NCBI GenBank assembly: GCA_018260375.1
Contig: JAGLBF010000052.1
Coordinates: 1 to 16,000, forward strand
DNA: 16,000 nucleotides
Source: Deinococcus sp.
Lineage (GTDB): Bacteria > Deinococcota > Deinococci > Deinococcales > Deinococcaceae
Direction of reading: 5' to 3'
The notes under the pieces are model-generated. The model was not told the DNA's origin. It was given only the letters and a program-made list of their open reading frames with translations, and did no database searches. The translations under genes were made by a program, and so were the position numbers. Shown one piece after another: positions 1 to 5,861 of the stretch; position 1 is the stretch's first letter, and each line of letters opens with the position of its first letter.

Positions 1-1948
1 TGGTTGACGTGTCAGGCGTTGCGGGTGTAGCTGACGTATCAGGCGTTGCGGGTGTAGCTGACGTATCAGGCGTTGCGGGCGTGGTTGACGTGTCAGGCGT
101 TGCGGGTGTAGCTGACGTATCAGGCGTTGCGGGTGTGGCCGGCGTGGGCTTCTTAGGCTCAGCAGCGGCGACAGCTTTTTGCTGCTTTTCTAACACCTTG
201 CTGAGGTTATCCTCAACCTTGATACTCTTCATCTTGTCTTGCATATACGACGTACCCACGGTGCTGCGTTTTTGCGTGAGCAGTTGCTCTTTTAAAGCGT
301 CGCGCACTTCAGCAAGTGATTTTATGGTGGCAGGAACCAGGTTGGTGACATACGCCACGCTGTAGTGCTTGCCCTGCTCTATCACGTCGCTGAGGCCGCC
401 GCCATTCACCTTACGCAGGCTGCCCGGCGTAAAGATAGCTTTGCTCAGCGCGGGGCTGAGTTTGCTGGCGGGGTCAGCTTCAGTCACGGCGCCGCGCTCC
501 GACACTGTACCGCCCGCTTTGCTCGCCGCTTTAACAAAGTTTTGCCCGTCAAAATCCTGCCTAAAGGCGAGCGCTTGCTGCTTGTCGTTAAACACCGCTT
601 CACTGACGTTGGCGCTGGCCTTACTGGTAAATTGGGGAAGATTGCTCTGGTAAGCCTTGATCAGCTCATCGTCAGTGACCGTCACGTCTTTGGCCCCGTA
701 ACTGATCAGTTGCTGTACCAGCAAGCTACGCGGCCCCACCAGGTTCAGCTTTTCGGCCTTGACAATGATAGGCGCAGCGTACTGCGCAATAAGCTGCTGA
801 TTGGCCCCAGGCTTGAGGTACTGGTTGATCAGAGGCCCCACCTGCTCAGCAGGCATCTGCTGCAACAAACCCTGAAACTGCTGGCTGCTCACCAGGGTTT
901 GAAGAAGCTCAGAATACGGGACTTTTTGGCCCTCCACCACTGCTACAGCGGGGTCAGTGACCGTCCAAGCGGGGTCAACATACTCCACTTTGGTCGTCTT
1001 TTGTAGGCCGTCATACCAGCTTTCCAGCGCGGCATTTTGCTTGGCCTTATTGACCAAGTCAGACACTTGCGCCTTGACACTCTCAAGGGGCTTGGTGGTG
1101 GCGGGGCTCAGCTGCTCTACTTTGACAATGTAAAACTTGCCCCCATCTGCTATGACGTCGGTCAAGCCGCCGCTATTCAGCGCAAAAGCCGCCGCGCCCA
1201 CTTTGGCCGGCAAGACTGCCTGGGTCACAGGCGCAGGCTTGCCGTCAGTGACGGGGCCAAGCGCGCCGCCACGGTCTTTAAATTCCAGGCTGTTTTGAGT
1301 GGCGAGGGTAGAAAAGTCAGCGCCGCCCTTCAGGTGGGCCAAGAGTTGGTCGGCTTTGGCCTTATCAGCAACCACAATCTGGCGGCCCACAATGCGCGCC
1401 TCGCTTTGAAACTGGTCAGGGTTGAGGTCATAAAAGGTCTGTATTTCTGCAGCGGTGGCTTTGGGGGCTGCGTCCGTAATCACTTTTTGCTGCTTTTGAA
1501 TCATCAAGCTGTCATGCACCTGCTGGCGAAAGGACGCGTCAGTCATGCCCAGTTGGGCCAGGCGGTCTGTCCAGGCCTTGTTATCGGTCAGCTTGGCGCC
1601 TTCACGGGTTTCGTTGACCTTGTCATTGACCTCGGCGCGGCTCACTTGTTGGCCTTTGCTACCTTCCAGATACAGCGCTTTTTGGATTTCTGCGGCGACA
1701 GCCACACGCTTCAGATCATCGCCCAAAATACCCGTTTGGGTAAAGTTGAGCAGTTGGTTATTTTGGCGCAGTGTTTGCAAATCCTGTGTGGTGATCACCT
1801 GCTCACCCACCTTGATAGCGGGTGTACCCTTATTGGCAGAGCCGCTCAGCAGCGTGCCCAGGCTGGGTGTATACTGCACCACCATCCCCGCTACCAGTAA
1901 CAATGCCAAGACAATCAGCAGTCCGCTGGTCCATGCTTTTTTATTCAC
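1..1948 (-). CDS. Membrane-anchored parvulin-type peptidyl-prolyl isomerase (SurA/PpiD-like), 3' end off the window
   Basis: Folding factor for exported proteins, expected to be tethered to the outer face of the cytoplasmic membrane. The GTG start at 1946-1948 is chosen because AGGGAGGAA lies a few bases upstream, and translation from it gives a short Lys-containing N terminus followed by one hydrophobic segment (about residues 8-24) and no obvious signal-peptidase site. A SurA-type N-terminal helical region follows, then a PpiC rotamase domain at about 182-280, recognisable from the pattern GRQIVV...GADFSTLA...GGALG...AAFAL. A second, weaker parvulin-like copy lies at about 440-535 (FTSKASANVSEAVF onward). 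From about residue 600 the protein becomes a Pro/Thr/Ala tandem repeat and is still open at position 1, so at least 649 residues are present. The 5' flank is shared with a tRNA on the other strand. The family is secure; which paralogue it is, and whether the second domain is catalytic, is not. Confidence 0.85.
   Translation of the reverse strand, partial: MNKKAWTSGLLIVLALLLVAGMVVQYTPSLGTLLSGSANKGTPAIKVGEQVITTQDLQTLRQNNQLLNFTQTGILGDDLKRVAVAAEIQKALYLEGSKGQQVSRAEVNDKVNETREGAKLTDNKAWTDRLAQLGMTDASFRQQVHDSLMIQKQQKVITDAAPKATAAEIQTFYDLNPDQFQSEARIVGRQIVVADKAKADQLLAHLKGGADFSTLATQNSLEFKDRGGALGPVTDGKPAPVTQAVLPAKVGAAAFALNSGGLTDVIADGGKFYIVKVEQLSPATTKPLESVKAQVSDLVNKAKQNAALESWYDGLQKTTKVEYVDPAWTVTDPAVAVVEGQKVPYSELLQTLVSSQQFQGLLQQMPAEQVGPLINQYLKPGANQQLIAQYAAPIIVKAEKLNLVGPRSLLVQQLISYGAKDVTVTDDELIKAYQSNLPQFTSKASANVSEAVFNDKQQALAFRQDFDGQNFVKAASKAGGTVSERGAVTEADPASKLSPALSKAIFTPGSLRKVNGGGLSDVIEQGKHYSVAYVTNLVPATIKSLAEVRDALKEQLLTQKRSTVGTSYMQDKMKSIKVEDNLSKVLEKQQKAVAAAEPKKPTPATPATPDTSATPATPDTSTTPATPDTSATPATPDTSATPATPDTST
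6..140 (-). repeat. 27-nt tandem repeat, five units, encoding a 9-residue TPATPDTSA-like motif
   Basis: Units begin at 6, 33, 60, 87 and 114, exactly 27 bases apart, and differ only at a few positions. Read on the minus strand in the foldase frame each unit gives nine residues of the type TPATPDTSA or TPATPDTST. This is a low-complexity, proline-rich tail, possibly a cell-wall or periplasm spacer. The copy number beyond the left edge is unknown. Identical 27-mers favour copy-number change by slippage. Confidence 0.9.
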
Positions 1949-1997
1949 TTGATTCCTCCCTTTTTTTCATGCTAAGTTACTTGAGCTTTGCTGCCCG

Positions 1998-2014
1998 GGC
2001 TTTGAGGCAAAGCC
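1998..2014. other. Small perfect hairpin upstream of tRNA-Arg
   Basis: GGCTTTG and CAAAGCC form a perfect 7-bp stem with an AGG loop, nine bases before the tRNA. It lies between the divergent foldase start and the tRNA. It could be a 5' leader structure of the tRNA transcript; its role is not evident. Confidence 0.35.
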
Positions 2015-2023
2015 AAACCCACT

Positions 2024-2100
<77 letters not shown>

Positions 2101-2114
2101 GACAAGCTTCACCA

Positions 2115-2155
2115 TAGCGGGCTATCGTTGCTGATTTAGGCAAGGTAGCCCGCTA
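2115..2155 (+). terminator. Hairpin downstream of tRNA-Arg, possible terminator
   Basis: TAGCGGGCTA at 2115-2124 and TAGCCCGCTA at 2146-2155 form a perfect 10-bp inverted repeat with a 21-base loop, 15 bases past the tRNA. No T-run follows, so this is an imperfect candidate for an intrinsic terminator or a processing structure. Confidence 0.45.
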
Positions 2156-2317
2156 ACGTGTGGGATGTTGTCATAAGGTGTTGATGGCTGATCACGGGGC
2201 ATAGGATAATGAATGAGGAGCAACAACAGCACATAAAGGCCAGTTTATCATGTGCACCAAGCACTAGGTGACCAGATGGTGAGGAAGTGAGGCCGTGTAG
2301 GTGCCTTACCAAGTTAA
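2156..2317. other. Non-coding gap, nothing recognised
   Basis: I see no convincing coding frame with a start signal, no RNA gene and no repeat of the kinds found elsewhere in the window. Confidence 0.4.
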
Positions 2318-2407
2318 AAGACTAACCCGCCGCATCCGCCCACCTACCTCGTCAGGTAGCCAGGGATGAGGGTGCAGCACAAAGAGCGGATACGGCGGCA
2401 TAGTCTT
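2318..2407. repeat. 90-nt element with 22-nt inverted arms and a nested hairpin
   Basis: The arms at 2318-2339 and 2386-2407 match each other as reverse complements at 19 of 22 positions by hand count. Inside lies a second perfect hairpin, CTACCT-cgtc-AGGTAG, at 2344-2359. The two nested stems resemble a structured RNA, a small MITE-like element or a cruciform. I found no target-site duplication and no second copy in the window. Confidence 0.6.
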
Positions 2408-2420
2408 GAGCAATCTCTAC

Positions 2421-2525
2421 GATACGCATTTGGCTTTATTCCAGCACAGCGAGCAAAGCGCCACCTGCGCTGCTGCGAACTGCGTCTTTTTCCTACGCCC
2501 GCTGGCCTTCGTGCACCTCATTTTC
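2421..2525 (+). repeat. Dispersed intergenic repeat, copy 1
   Basis: It shares the segments TTTATTCCAGCACAG, AAGCGCCACCTGCGC and TTTTTCCTACGCC with other intergenic copies (8142-8289 and, inverted, 3288-3357). It ends at the stop codon of the converging RNase H-like gene. It is diverged, so the exact borders are uncertain. Confidence 0.6.
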
Positions 2526-3263
2526 CTATTCCACCCGTTCAAACAGCACCGTGACGCCGCGTGCGTCTGCCCAGTCGCGGGCGGCCCGCAGTTCGTCCTG
2601 GGCGGGCCCTGGGAGGGCACGTTTGGGGTTTTGCCACAAGGCTGCCGCCAGTTTGGAGGCCTGGTAGGTGATCAGCGTCTCCTCGGGCTTGGTAAGGCTC
2701 AGGGCCAACAGCAACGCCTGGACACTGCGCGGCAGGCCACTGCCTGAAGGAGACAGCGGCGCACTGACCCGCTCACTCGCACGCCGCAGGGTAATTTCTA
2801 TGTCCTGGCGCCACGCCTCAATGCGCAAGTGGCTCTCGGCGTACGGCCCGCTGACAGGCAAGGGGGTAGCCAGCCTTGCCGCGTTTGCCAGCAGGTGGGC
2901 ACGTTGCATGTGGCGCTGCACGCGCTCGGCACGGGTGAATTGCAGGGCAATACCACGCTGCGCTGCTAGGTCGTGTATACGCCGCGCTTCCTGGGCCTGG
3001 CCCTCATGCTGCGCTCTGCCGCGCAAAGCGGTCAGCACGTTGGTGTTGTCGGTGTGTACACTCAGGGCCTCACCCGCAGGCGCGTGTGCTACGGCGGCCA
3101 GCACGGCACGCAGCTCAGTGACATTGCAGTCATGCACCTGTTCAAGCAGTCCATGAAGGTGTGCCGCTGCCTGCTGAGGACACAGCAACACCACGCCGTA
3201 GCCGCCGCGCCCACCCAGCTGCTGATCTTCATCAAAACTGCCGTCAACATACGCCTGGTTCAC
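2526..3263 (-). CDS. RNase H-fold protein with a C-terminal extension of unknown function
   Basis: The first 135 or so residues show an RNase H type I fold: AYVDGSF with D7, TELRAV with E50 and VHTDNTNVL with D72 line up with the first three carboxylates of the RNase HI active site. The fourth position, normally Asp in a motif like N..D.LA, reads NAARLA here, so the fourth metal ligand seems missing and the His of the usual GH loop is not obvious. Residues 136-245 form an extension I do not recognise. The GTG start at 3261-3263 is chosen because the RNase H strand begins immediately and a perfect TATAAT lies 7 bases upstream, implying a leaderless mRNA. The gene is divergent from pyrE. It may act on RNA-DNA hybrids, or may be a non-catalytic relative. 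Confidence 0.75.
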   Translation of the reverse strand: MNQAYVDGSFDEDQQLGGRGGYGVVLLCPQQAAAHLHGLLEQVHDCNVTELRAVLAAVAHAPAGEALSVHTDNTNVLTALRGRAQHEGQAQEARRIHDLAAQRGIALQFTRAERVQRHMQRAHLLANAARLATPLPVSGPYAESHLRIEAWRQDIEITLRRASERVSAPLSPSGSGLPRSVQALLLALSLTKPEETLITYQASKLAAALWQNPKRALPGPAQDELRAARDWADARGVTVLFERVE

Positions 3264-3270
3264 AAGCTTT

Positions 3271-3276
3271 ATTATA
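3271..3276 (-). promoter_or_regulatory. -10 box (TATAAT) of the RNase H-like gene, leaderless arrangement
   Basis: Read on the minus strand, TATAAT is followed by 7 bases and then the GTG start. With transcription starting about 7 bases after the -10 box, the message would begin at the start codon. No Shine-Dalgarno sequence is present and no good -35 is visible. Confidence 0.55.
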
Positions 3277-3287
3277 CAGAGTCCTAC

Positions 3288-3357
3288 ACAGATTCCGACT
3301 TAAACCTTGTTAAAAACGTGATAAACGGAGGCCAGCAGGCGTAGGAAAAATACACAG
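3288..3357 (-). repeat. Dispersed intergenic repeat, inverted partial copy 2
   Basis: The part at about 3289-3330 closely resembles 13664-13708, and 10901-10943 and 8244-8285 in reverse complement (core: CAGAT..., GACTTAAACC, TTGTTAA, CGTGATAAA). The part at about 3330-3357 resembles, inverted, the TTTTTCCTACGCC end of copy 1. It lies between the divergent RNase H-like gene and pyrE. Confidence 0.6.
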
Positions 3358-3399
3358 TAAAATGAGGGTTTTTGACTAGTTAGAAAGCCCAGCAAACTT

Positions 3400-3405
3400 T
3401 ATAGT
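3400..3405 (+). promoter_or_regulatory. -10 box (TATAGT) of pyrE, leaderless arrangement
   Basis: TATAGT is separated by 6 bases from the pyrE ATG and there is no Shine-Dalgarno sequence. A TTGACT at 3372-3377 is a possible -35, but the 22-base spacer is too long for a standard promoter. Confidence 0.5.
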
Positions 3406-3411
3406 ATTCAC

Positions 3412-3999
3412 ATGACTGACAATACACCGACCCTTAATGTCTTGGACTTATACCGCAAGGCTGGCGCTTTGCATGAGGGTCACTTTTTGCTGGCTTCGGG
3501 CCGCCACTCGCCGTACTTTTTGCAAACAACCACCCTGCTGCAATACCCCCAGTACACCGCCCAGTTGGGCCAGGCGCTGGCGGACAAGCTCCGGTTGCTC
3601 AATATCAACCCCGATTTTGTTATTGGCCCTGCTATGGGGGGTGTAGTACTGGCGTATGAAGTCGCCCGCAATCTGCCCGAAGGCACCCGCGCCCTCTTTG
3701 CCGAAAAAGATGGCCAGGGCGGTATGCAAATCCGCTCCGCCTTTACGGTTAAAAAGGGGCAAACCTTTGTGGCGGTAGAAGACGTACTGACCACTGGCGG
3801 CAGCGTGCTCAAGGCCGTGCAAGCCGCTGAATACTACGGCGCAACCTGTCTGGCCATCGCCTGCATCATTGACCGCCGCCTTAAAACAGAAGCGCTGGCT
3901 GGCTATACCCTGGTATCACTAGAAGAAATATACTTTGAGACCTATGAGCACGAAGAAGTACCCGATTGGCTCTCCGAGCGGCCTTTGCAAGAGATTTGA
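3412..3999 (+). CDS. pyrE: Orotate phosphoribosyltransferase
   Basis: Transfers the phosphoribosyl group of PRPP to orotate, giving orotidine 5'-monophosphate in cytosolic de novo pyrimidine synthesis. The 195-residue length fits the family. The N terminus has the EGHFLLASGRHSPYF segment, the middle has VIGPAMGGVVLAYEVA and FAEKDGQGGMQIR (hood loop lysine K99), and the PRPP-binding motif VAVEDVLTTGGSV lies at about 120-132 with the acidic pair E123-D124. The overall pattern is that of the Thermus/Deinococcus type. The ATG lacks a Shine-Dalgarno sequence but follows a -10 box by 6 bases, pointing to a leaderless mRNA. It is a single-gene unit, ended by a strong hairpin, with no other pyrimidine gene nearby. 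Confidence 0.96.
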   Translation: MTDNTPTLNVLDLYRKAGALHEGHFLLASGRHSPYFLQTTTLLQYPQYTAQLGQALADKLRLLNINPDFVIGPAMGGVVLAYEVARNLPEGTRALFAEKDGQGGMQIRSAFTVKKGQTFVAVEDVLTTGGSVLKAVQAAEYYGATCLAIACIIDRRLKTEALAGYTLVSLEEIYFETYEHEEVPDWLSERPLQEI

Positions 4000-4044
4000 G
4001 GTGAGCAAGTGAGCTTGTGCCAGGGGGAAACTGAGTACCTCATT

Positions 4045-4092
4045 GGGCAAGGCAGTATCAACAACATACGTTCATATTGCCTTGCCCGTTTT
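4045..4092 (+). terminator. Probable intrinsic terminator of pyrE
   Basis: GGGCAAGGCA at 4045-4054 and TGCCTTGCCC at 4078-4087 form a perfect 10-bp stem with a 23-base loop, followed by GTTTTA. It lies 45 bases past the pyrE stop. The loop is longer than usual. Confidence 0.6.
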
Positions 4093-4160
4093 AAGTAGTT
4101 CCCTATTCACTTTGTTCGGGGTAGAGGCGCGTCATGATGCACGCTCTGCCCGGCAGATCC

Positions 4161-4195
4161 CTATACGGATGCCGTGATATGGAAGCGCAGGCGGC
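4161..4195 (-). repeat. Dispersed intergenic repeat, short inverted fragment (copy 3)
   Basis: ATATGGAAGCGCAGG followed by CGGC matches the reverse complement of the core of the copy at 8142-8289, and TATACGGAT matches the end motif seen in other copies. Only a remnant is present. Confidence 0.45.
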
Positions 4196-4239
4196 AACTT
4201 TATAACCCTGCAGGAATAAAGCGCTGTTTATACAATAAC

Positions 4240-4275
4240 CACAGGGCCTTTCTTGTACATCGAAAGGCTCCTGTG
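4240..4275. terminator. Hairpin between convergent pyrE and gfh1, possible bidirectional terminator
   Basis: CACAGG-g-CCTTTC (4240-4252) pairs with GAAAGG-ct-CCTGTG (4262-4275), 12 pairs with a small bulge and a loop of about 9 bases. It starts 10 bases beyond the gfh1 stop. The downstream sequence on the minus strand is AT-rich (TTATTGTATAAA) rather than a clean T-run. Confidence 0.5.
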
Positions 4276-4284
4276 ATTATCTCG

Positions 4285-4767
4285 TTATTCTATGCTCTTT
4301 ATTTTGTACTTCATCTGCTTACCGTTTTCCAGGGTTACCACAAAGCTCTCGCCTTTTTTGCGGCCCATCAGTTCTCGGCCTACGGGACTGTCGTCGCTGA
4401 TTTTGGAATATTGCCCGCCGCGTGCCGTGGCTTCAGGAGCGCTGACCAGTTGCACGGTCATGTCTCTTCCGCTGGCGTCCATATGCAGCACCAGCACACT
4501 GCCCAGGCCCACGCGCCCGCCCTTTTCGCCGTCTTCAATCAGGGTGGCGCGGGCCAATGTATCTTCTATTTCGTCAATTCGGGCTTCAATCAGGCCCTTT
4601 TCGCGCTTGGCTTCTTCTAGGCCCGTGTCTTCTGAGTCGGTGCTGGCCTCCATCTGCTCTTGCAAAATACGGGTGGCCTCTACCAGTCGTCCTTGCTCTT
4701 GCTCTAGCGCTTTTTCTAGGCTGCTAAAGCCTTCACGGGTCAATTTAATTTGCTTTATGTCTGCCAT
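4285..4767 (-). CDS. gfh1: Gre factor homologue of the Gfh1 type (RNA polymerase secondary-channel regulator)
   Basis: A two-domain Gre-family protein of 160 residues: an N-terminal coiled coil (about 1-78) that enters the RNA polymerase secondary channel and a C-terminal FKBP-like domain ending KYKIKSIE that docks on the rim. The coiled-coil tip reads MEASTDSEDTGLEEAK with acidic D44, E46 and D47. It lacks the GDLxENAEY motif of true GreA cleavage factors and resembles the acidic tip of Thermus Gfh1, so it probably inhibits or pauses polymerase rather than stimulating transcript cleavage. Automatic annotation will likely say GreA. The ATG at 4765-4767 is chosen over earlier in-frame starts because GGAGG sits 4 bases upstream and the Gre fold begins there. 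It converges with pyrE. Deinococcus radiodurans is reported to have more than one Gfh factor; which one this matches I cannot tell. Confidence 0.85.
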   Translation of the reverse strand: MADIKQIKLTREGFSSLEKALEQEQGRLVEATRILQEQMEASTDSEDTGLEEAKREKGLIEARIDEIEDTLARATLIEDGEKGGRVGLGSVLVLHMDASGRDMTVQLVSAPEATARGGQYSKISDDSPVGRELMGRKKGESFVVTLENGKQMKYKIKSIE

Positions 4768-4967
4768 ATATCCTCCGCAGGAAGCCGCACATTGAGGGGC
4801 GTGGGTGAAGTTGCAACAAACCAAAAATGTAATGATAAGCCGCGTTATTCTGACATACAGGCACTCTGTGGGCAAGCAGGCAGGCCCAGCTTCCCTTCTA
4901 GACGGTGTTGCGACTGTGAACGCCGGGCATGCTACACATCTGCACACATGCCAAAAGGCGGGCTTGC

Positions 4968-4973
4968 TACACT
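4968..4973 (+). promoter_or_regulatory. -10 box (TACACT) 6 bases before a small gene, leaderless arrangement
   Basis: TACACT, 6 bases, ATG. The octamer TACACTGA recurs in the same position before the zinc-ribbon gene at 11721. No Shine-Dalgarno sequence lies between box and start. Confidence 0.5.
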
Positions 4974-4979
4974 GAGCCT

Positions 4980-5192
4980 ATGTCCTCACAATCAGATCAC
5001 ACTCACCCCGACAGCACTGCCAACAACGCCGCCAATGAACGTCCTGCGCGGCACGGCCACGAAACCCCAGGAGACGAAGCAGCGCAGCAGCACCCTGAAG
5101 GCAACGTATTTGAAAGTACCGAAGAGCCCAGGCAGGGCGTGGTGGTGGATGACGGTGAACCCAGCCTAGAGGTTGACGGTTCTGGAGAGTAA
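4980..5192 (+). CDS. Small hydrophilic acidic protein, unknown function (70 aa)
   Basis: I do not recognise this protein. It is 70 residues, rich in Glu, Asp, Gly, Pro and His with almost no hydrophobic residues, so it is likely disordered. The C-terminal half, GNVFESTEEPRQGVVVDDGE, looks more ordered and may be the conserved part. The ATG at 4980 is preferred to the in-frame ATG at 4929 because a TACACT -10 box lies exactly 6 bases upstream, as for other genes here. It lies divergently from gfh1 and 123 bases before another small acidic gene on the same strand. The regular promoter-start geometry and clean codon use argue that it is real, but homologues are needed to be sure. Confidence 0.55.
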   Translation: MSSQSDHTHPDSTANNAANERPARHGHETPGDEAAQQHPEGNVFESTEEPRQGVVVDDGEPSLEVDGSGE

Positions 5193-5303
5193 CAGTTGCT
5201 ATCCAGTGCTCTGGTCAAGTGGGCCCTAGCGCTTTTCAGAAACGTGCACCCGCGCATCACTGTCTATTAAGGCCGCCCTCAGCCGCCGGTGGCCGCTAGG
5301 CTT

Positions 5304-5309
5304 TAGGCT
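5304..5309 (+). promoter_or_regulatory. -10-like box (TAGGCT) 6 bases before a small gene
   Basis: TAGGCT fits TANNNT and lies 6 bases before the ATG at 5316, the same spacing as at pyrE and the zinc-ribbon gene. GGGG directly before the ATG is too close to act as a ribosome binding site. Confidence 0.35.
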
Positions 5310-5315
5310 AGGGGC

Positions 5316-5642
5316 ATGAACAAACCTCAAAAATTAGACAGCGTGGCCGGCGAAGTGATGGATGAAGGCACCACGGCCGAGCTGGTACAAGACAAGGCTG
5401 TAGCCGAGGACATTTTGCGCGGCGCCGCCCACTTAGACCAAAAGAATGTCAATGACCAACCCGGATTCCTTGACGGACGCCTCGGCGGCTATGACGGTGA
5501 AGATCGTCAGGGTCAACCCAACGCCGATGTATACGGCAGTGACCTGAGCGGCAAAGAAAGCGGCGGCGCGGGTACCGAGCGCAGCGGCGGTATAGACGGC
5601 GGCCCAGAGCGCACCACGCCCCTGCCAGGTGCAAAACGCTAG
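5316..5642 (+). CDS. Hydrophilic acidic protein, unknown function (108 aa)
   Basis: I do not recognise this protein. The N-terminal third (MNKPQKLDSVAGEVMDEGTT onward to DILRGAAHLDQ) looks amphipathic and helical. The remainder is Gly/Asp/Glu-rich (for example GRLGGYDGEDRQGQPNADVY) and probably disordered. There is no signal peptide, membrane segment or cysteine. It follows the 70-residue acidic protein on the same strand and precedes the homocitrate synthase promoter, and a hairpin overlaps its stop codon. Such low-hydrophobicity, charged proteins are sometimes stress-related in dry-tolerant bacteria, but nothing in the sequence proves that here. Confidence 0.6.
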   Translation: MNKPQKLDSVAGEVMDEGTTAELVQDKAVAEDILRGAAHLDQKNVNDQPGFLDGRLGGYDGEDRQGQPNADVYGSDLSGKESGGAGTERSGGIDGGPERTTPLPGAKR

Positions 5643-5673
5643 AGGCCTTTATAGCCCAAGTGATTCGGCCTCT
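5641..5673 (+). terminator. Hairpin at the end of the 108-aa gene, weak terminator candidate
   Basis: AGAGGCC (5641-5647, overlapping the stop codon) pairs with GGCCTCT (5667-5673) across a 19-base loop. There is no T-run after it. Confidence 0.4.
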
Positions 5674-5751
5674 GGTTGACGGTTAGCGCGCCAAGGTTGT
5701 CTGGTAGCGCTTGAGCTCCATTCCGCCTCCTTTATTTACAAACGAAAACTT

Positions 5752-5793
5752 TATACGCCGCTTTATTGACATTTGACAAAAAAACGGCGTATA
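5752..5793. promoter_or_regulatory. Inverted repeat bracketing the homocitrate synthase promoter, candidate operator
   Basis: TATACGCCG at 5752-5760 and CGGCGTATA at 5785-5793 are perfect 9-bp inverted halves separated by 24 bases. The left half lies just upstream of the -35 box and the right half overlaps the -10 box. Half-site centres are about 33 bases apart, near three DNA turns, so a dimer or tetramer could bind both on one face. It could also form a hairpin, but transcription would start after it. Confidence 0.5.
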
Positions 5794-5795
5794 CT
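5766..5795 (+). promoter_or_regulatory. Sigma-70-type promoter of homocitrate synthase
   Basis: TTGACA at 5766-5771, an 18-base spacer, then TATACT at 5790-5795, with expected transcription start near 5802. A second TTGACA at 5773-5778 is too close to the -10 to serve it. This is the best canonical promoter in the window and heads the lysine genes. Confidence 0.75.
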
Positions 5796-5861
5796 CTTGG
5801 CAATATGCGGCTACCCTGTGCAGATACCCTGCGCGGAGTCCAGTCCGCTCCAGGAGAGTGT

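Noticed and set aside
6..140. CRISPR-like array from the evenly spaced 27-nt repeats
   Set aside because: There are no spacers; the units abut and stay in the coding frame of the minus-strand foldase.
365..1900. Long plus-strand open frames over the foldase gene
   Set aside because: They lie opposite a minus-strand frame with clear domains, start signal and normal codon use, and their products look like nothing known.
4285..4947. Extended N terminus of the Gre-family protein up to 4947
   Set aside because: The extra 60 residues do not fit the Gre fold and GGAGG lies directly before the ATG at 4767.
5766..5861. Start of homocitrate synthase at the TTG in position 5766
   Set aside because: That TTG is the -35 box itself, so it lies upstream of the transcription start.
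5802..5861. Lysine riboswitch or attenuator in the homocitrate synthase leader
   Set aside because: The leader is only about 60 bases, far too short for a lysine riboswitch, with no run of Lys codons and no terminator stem.
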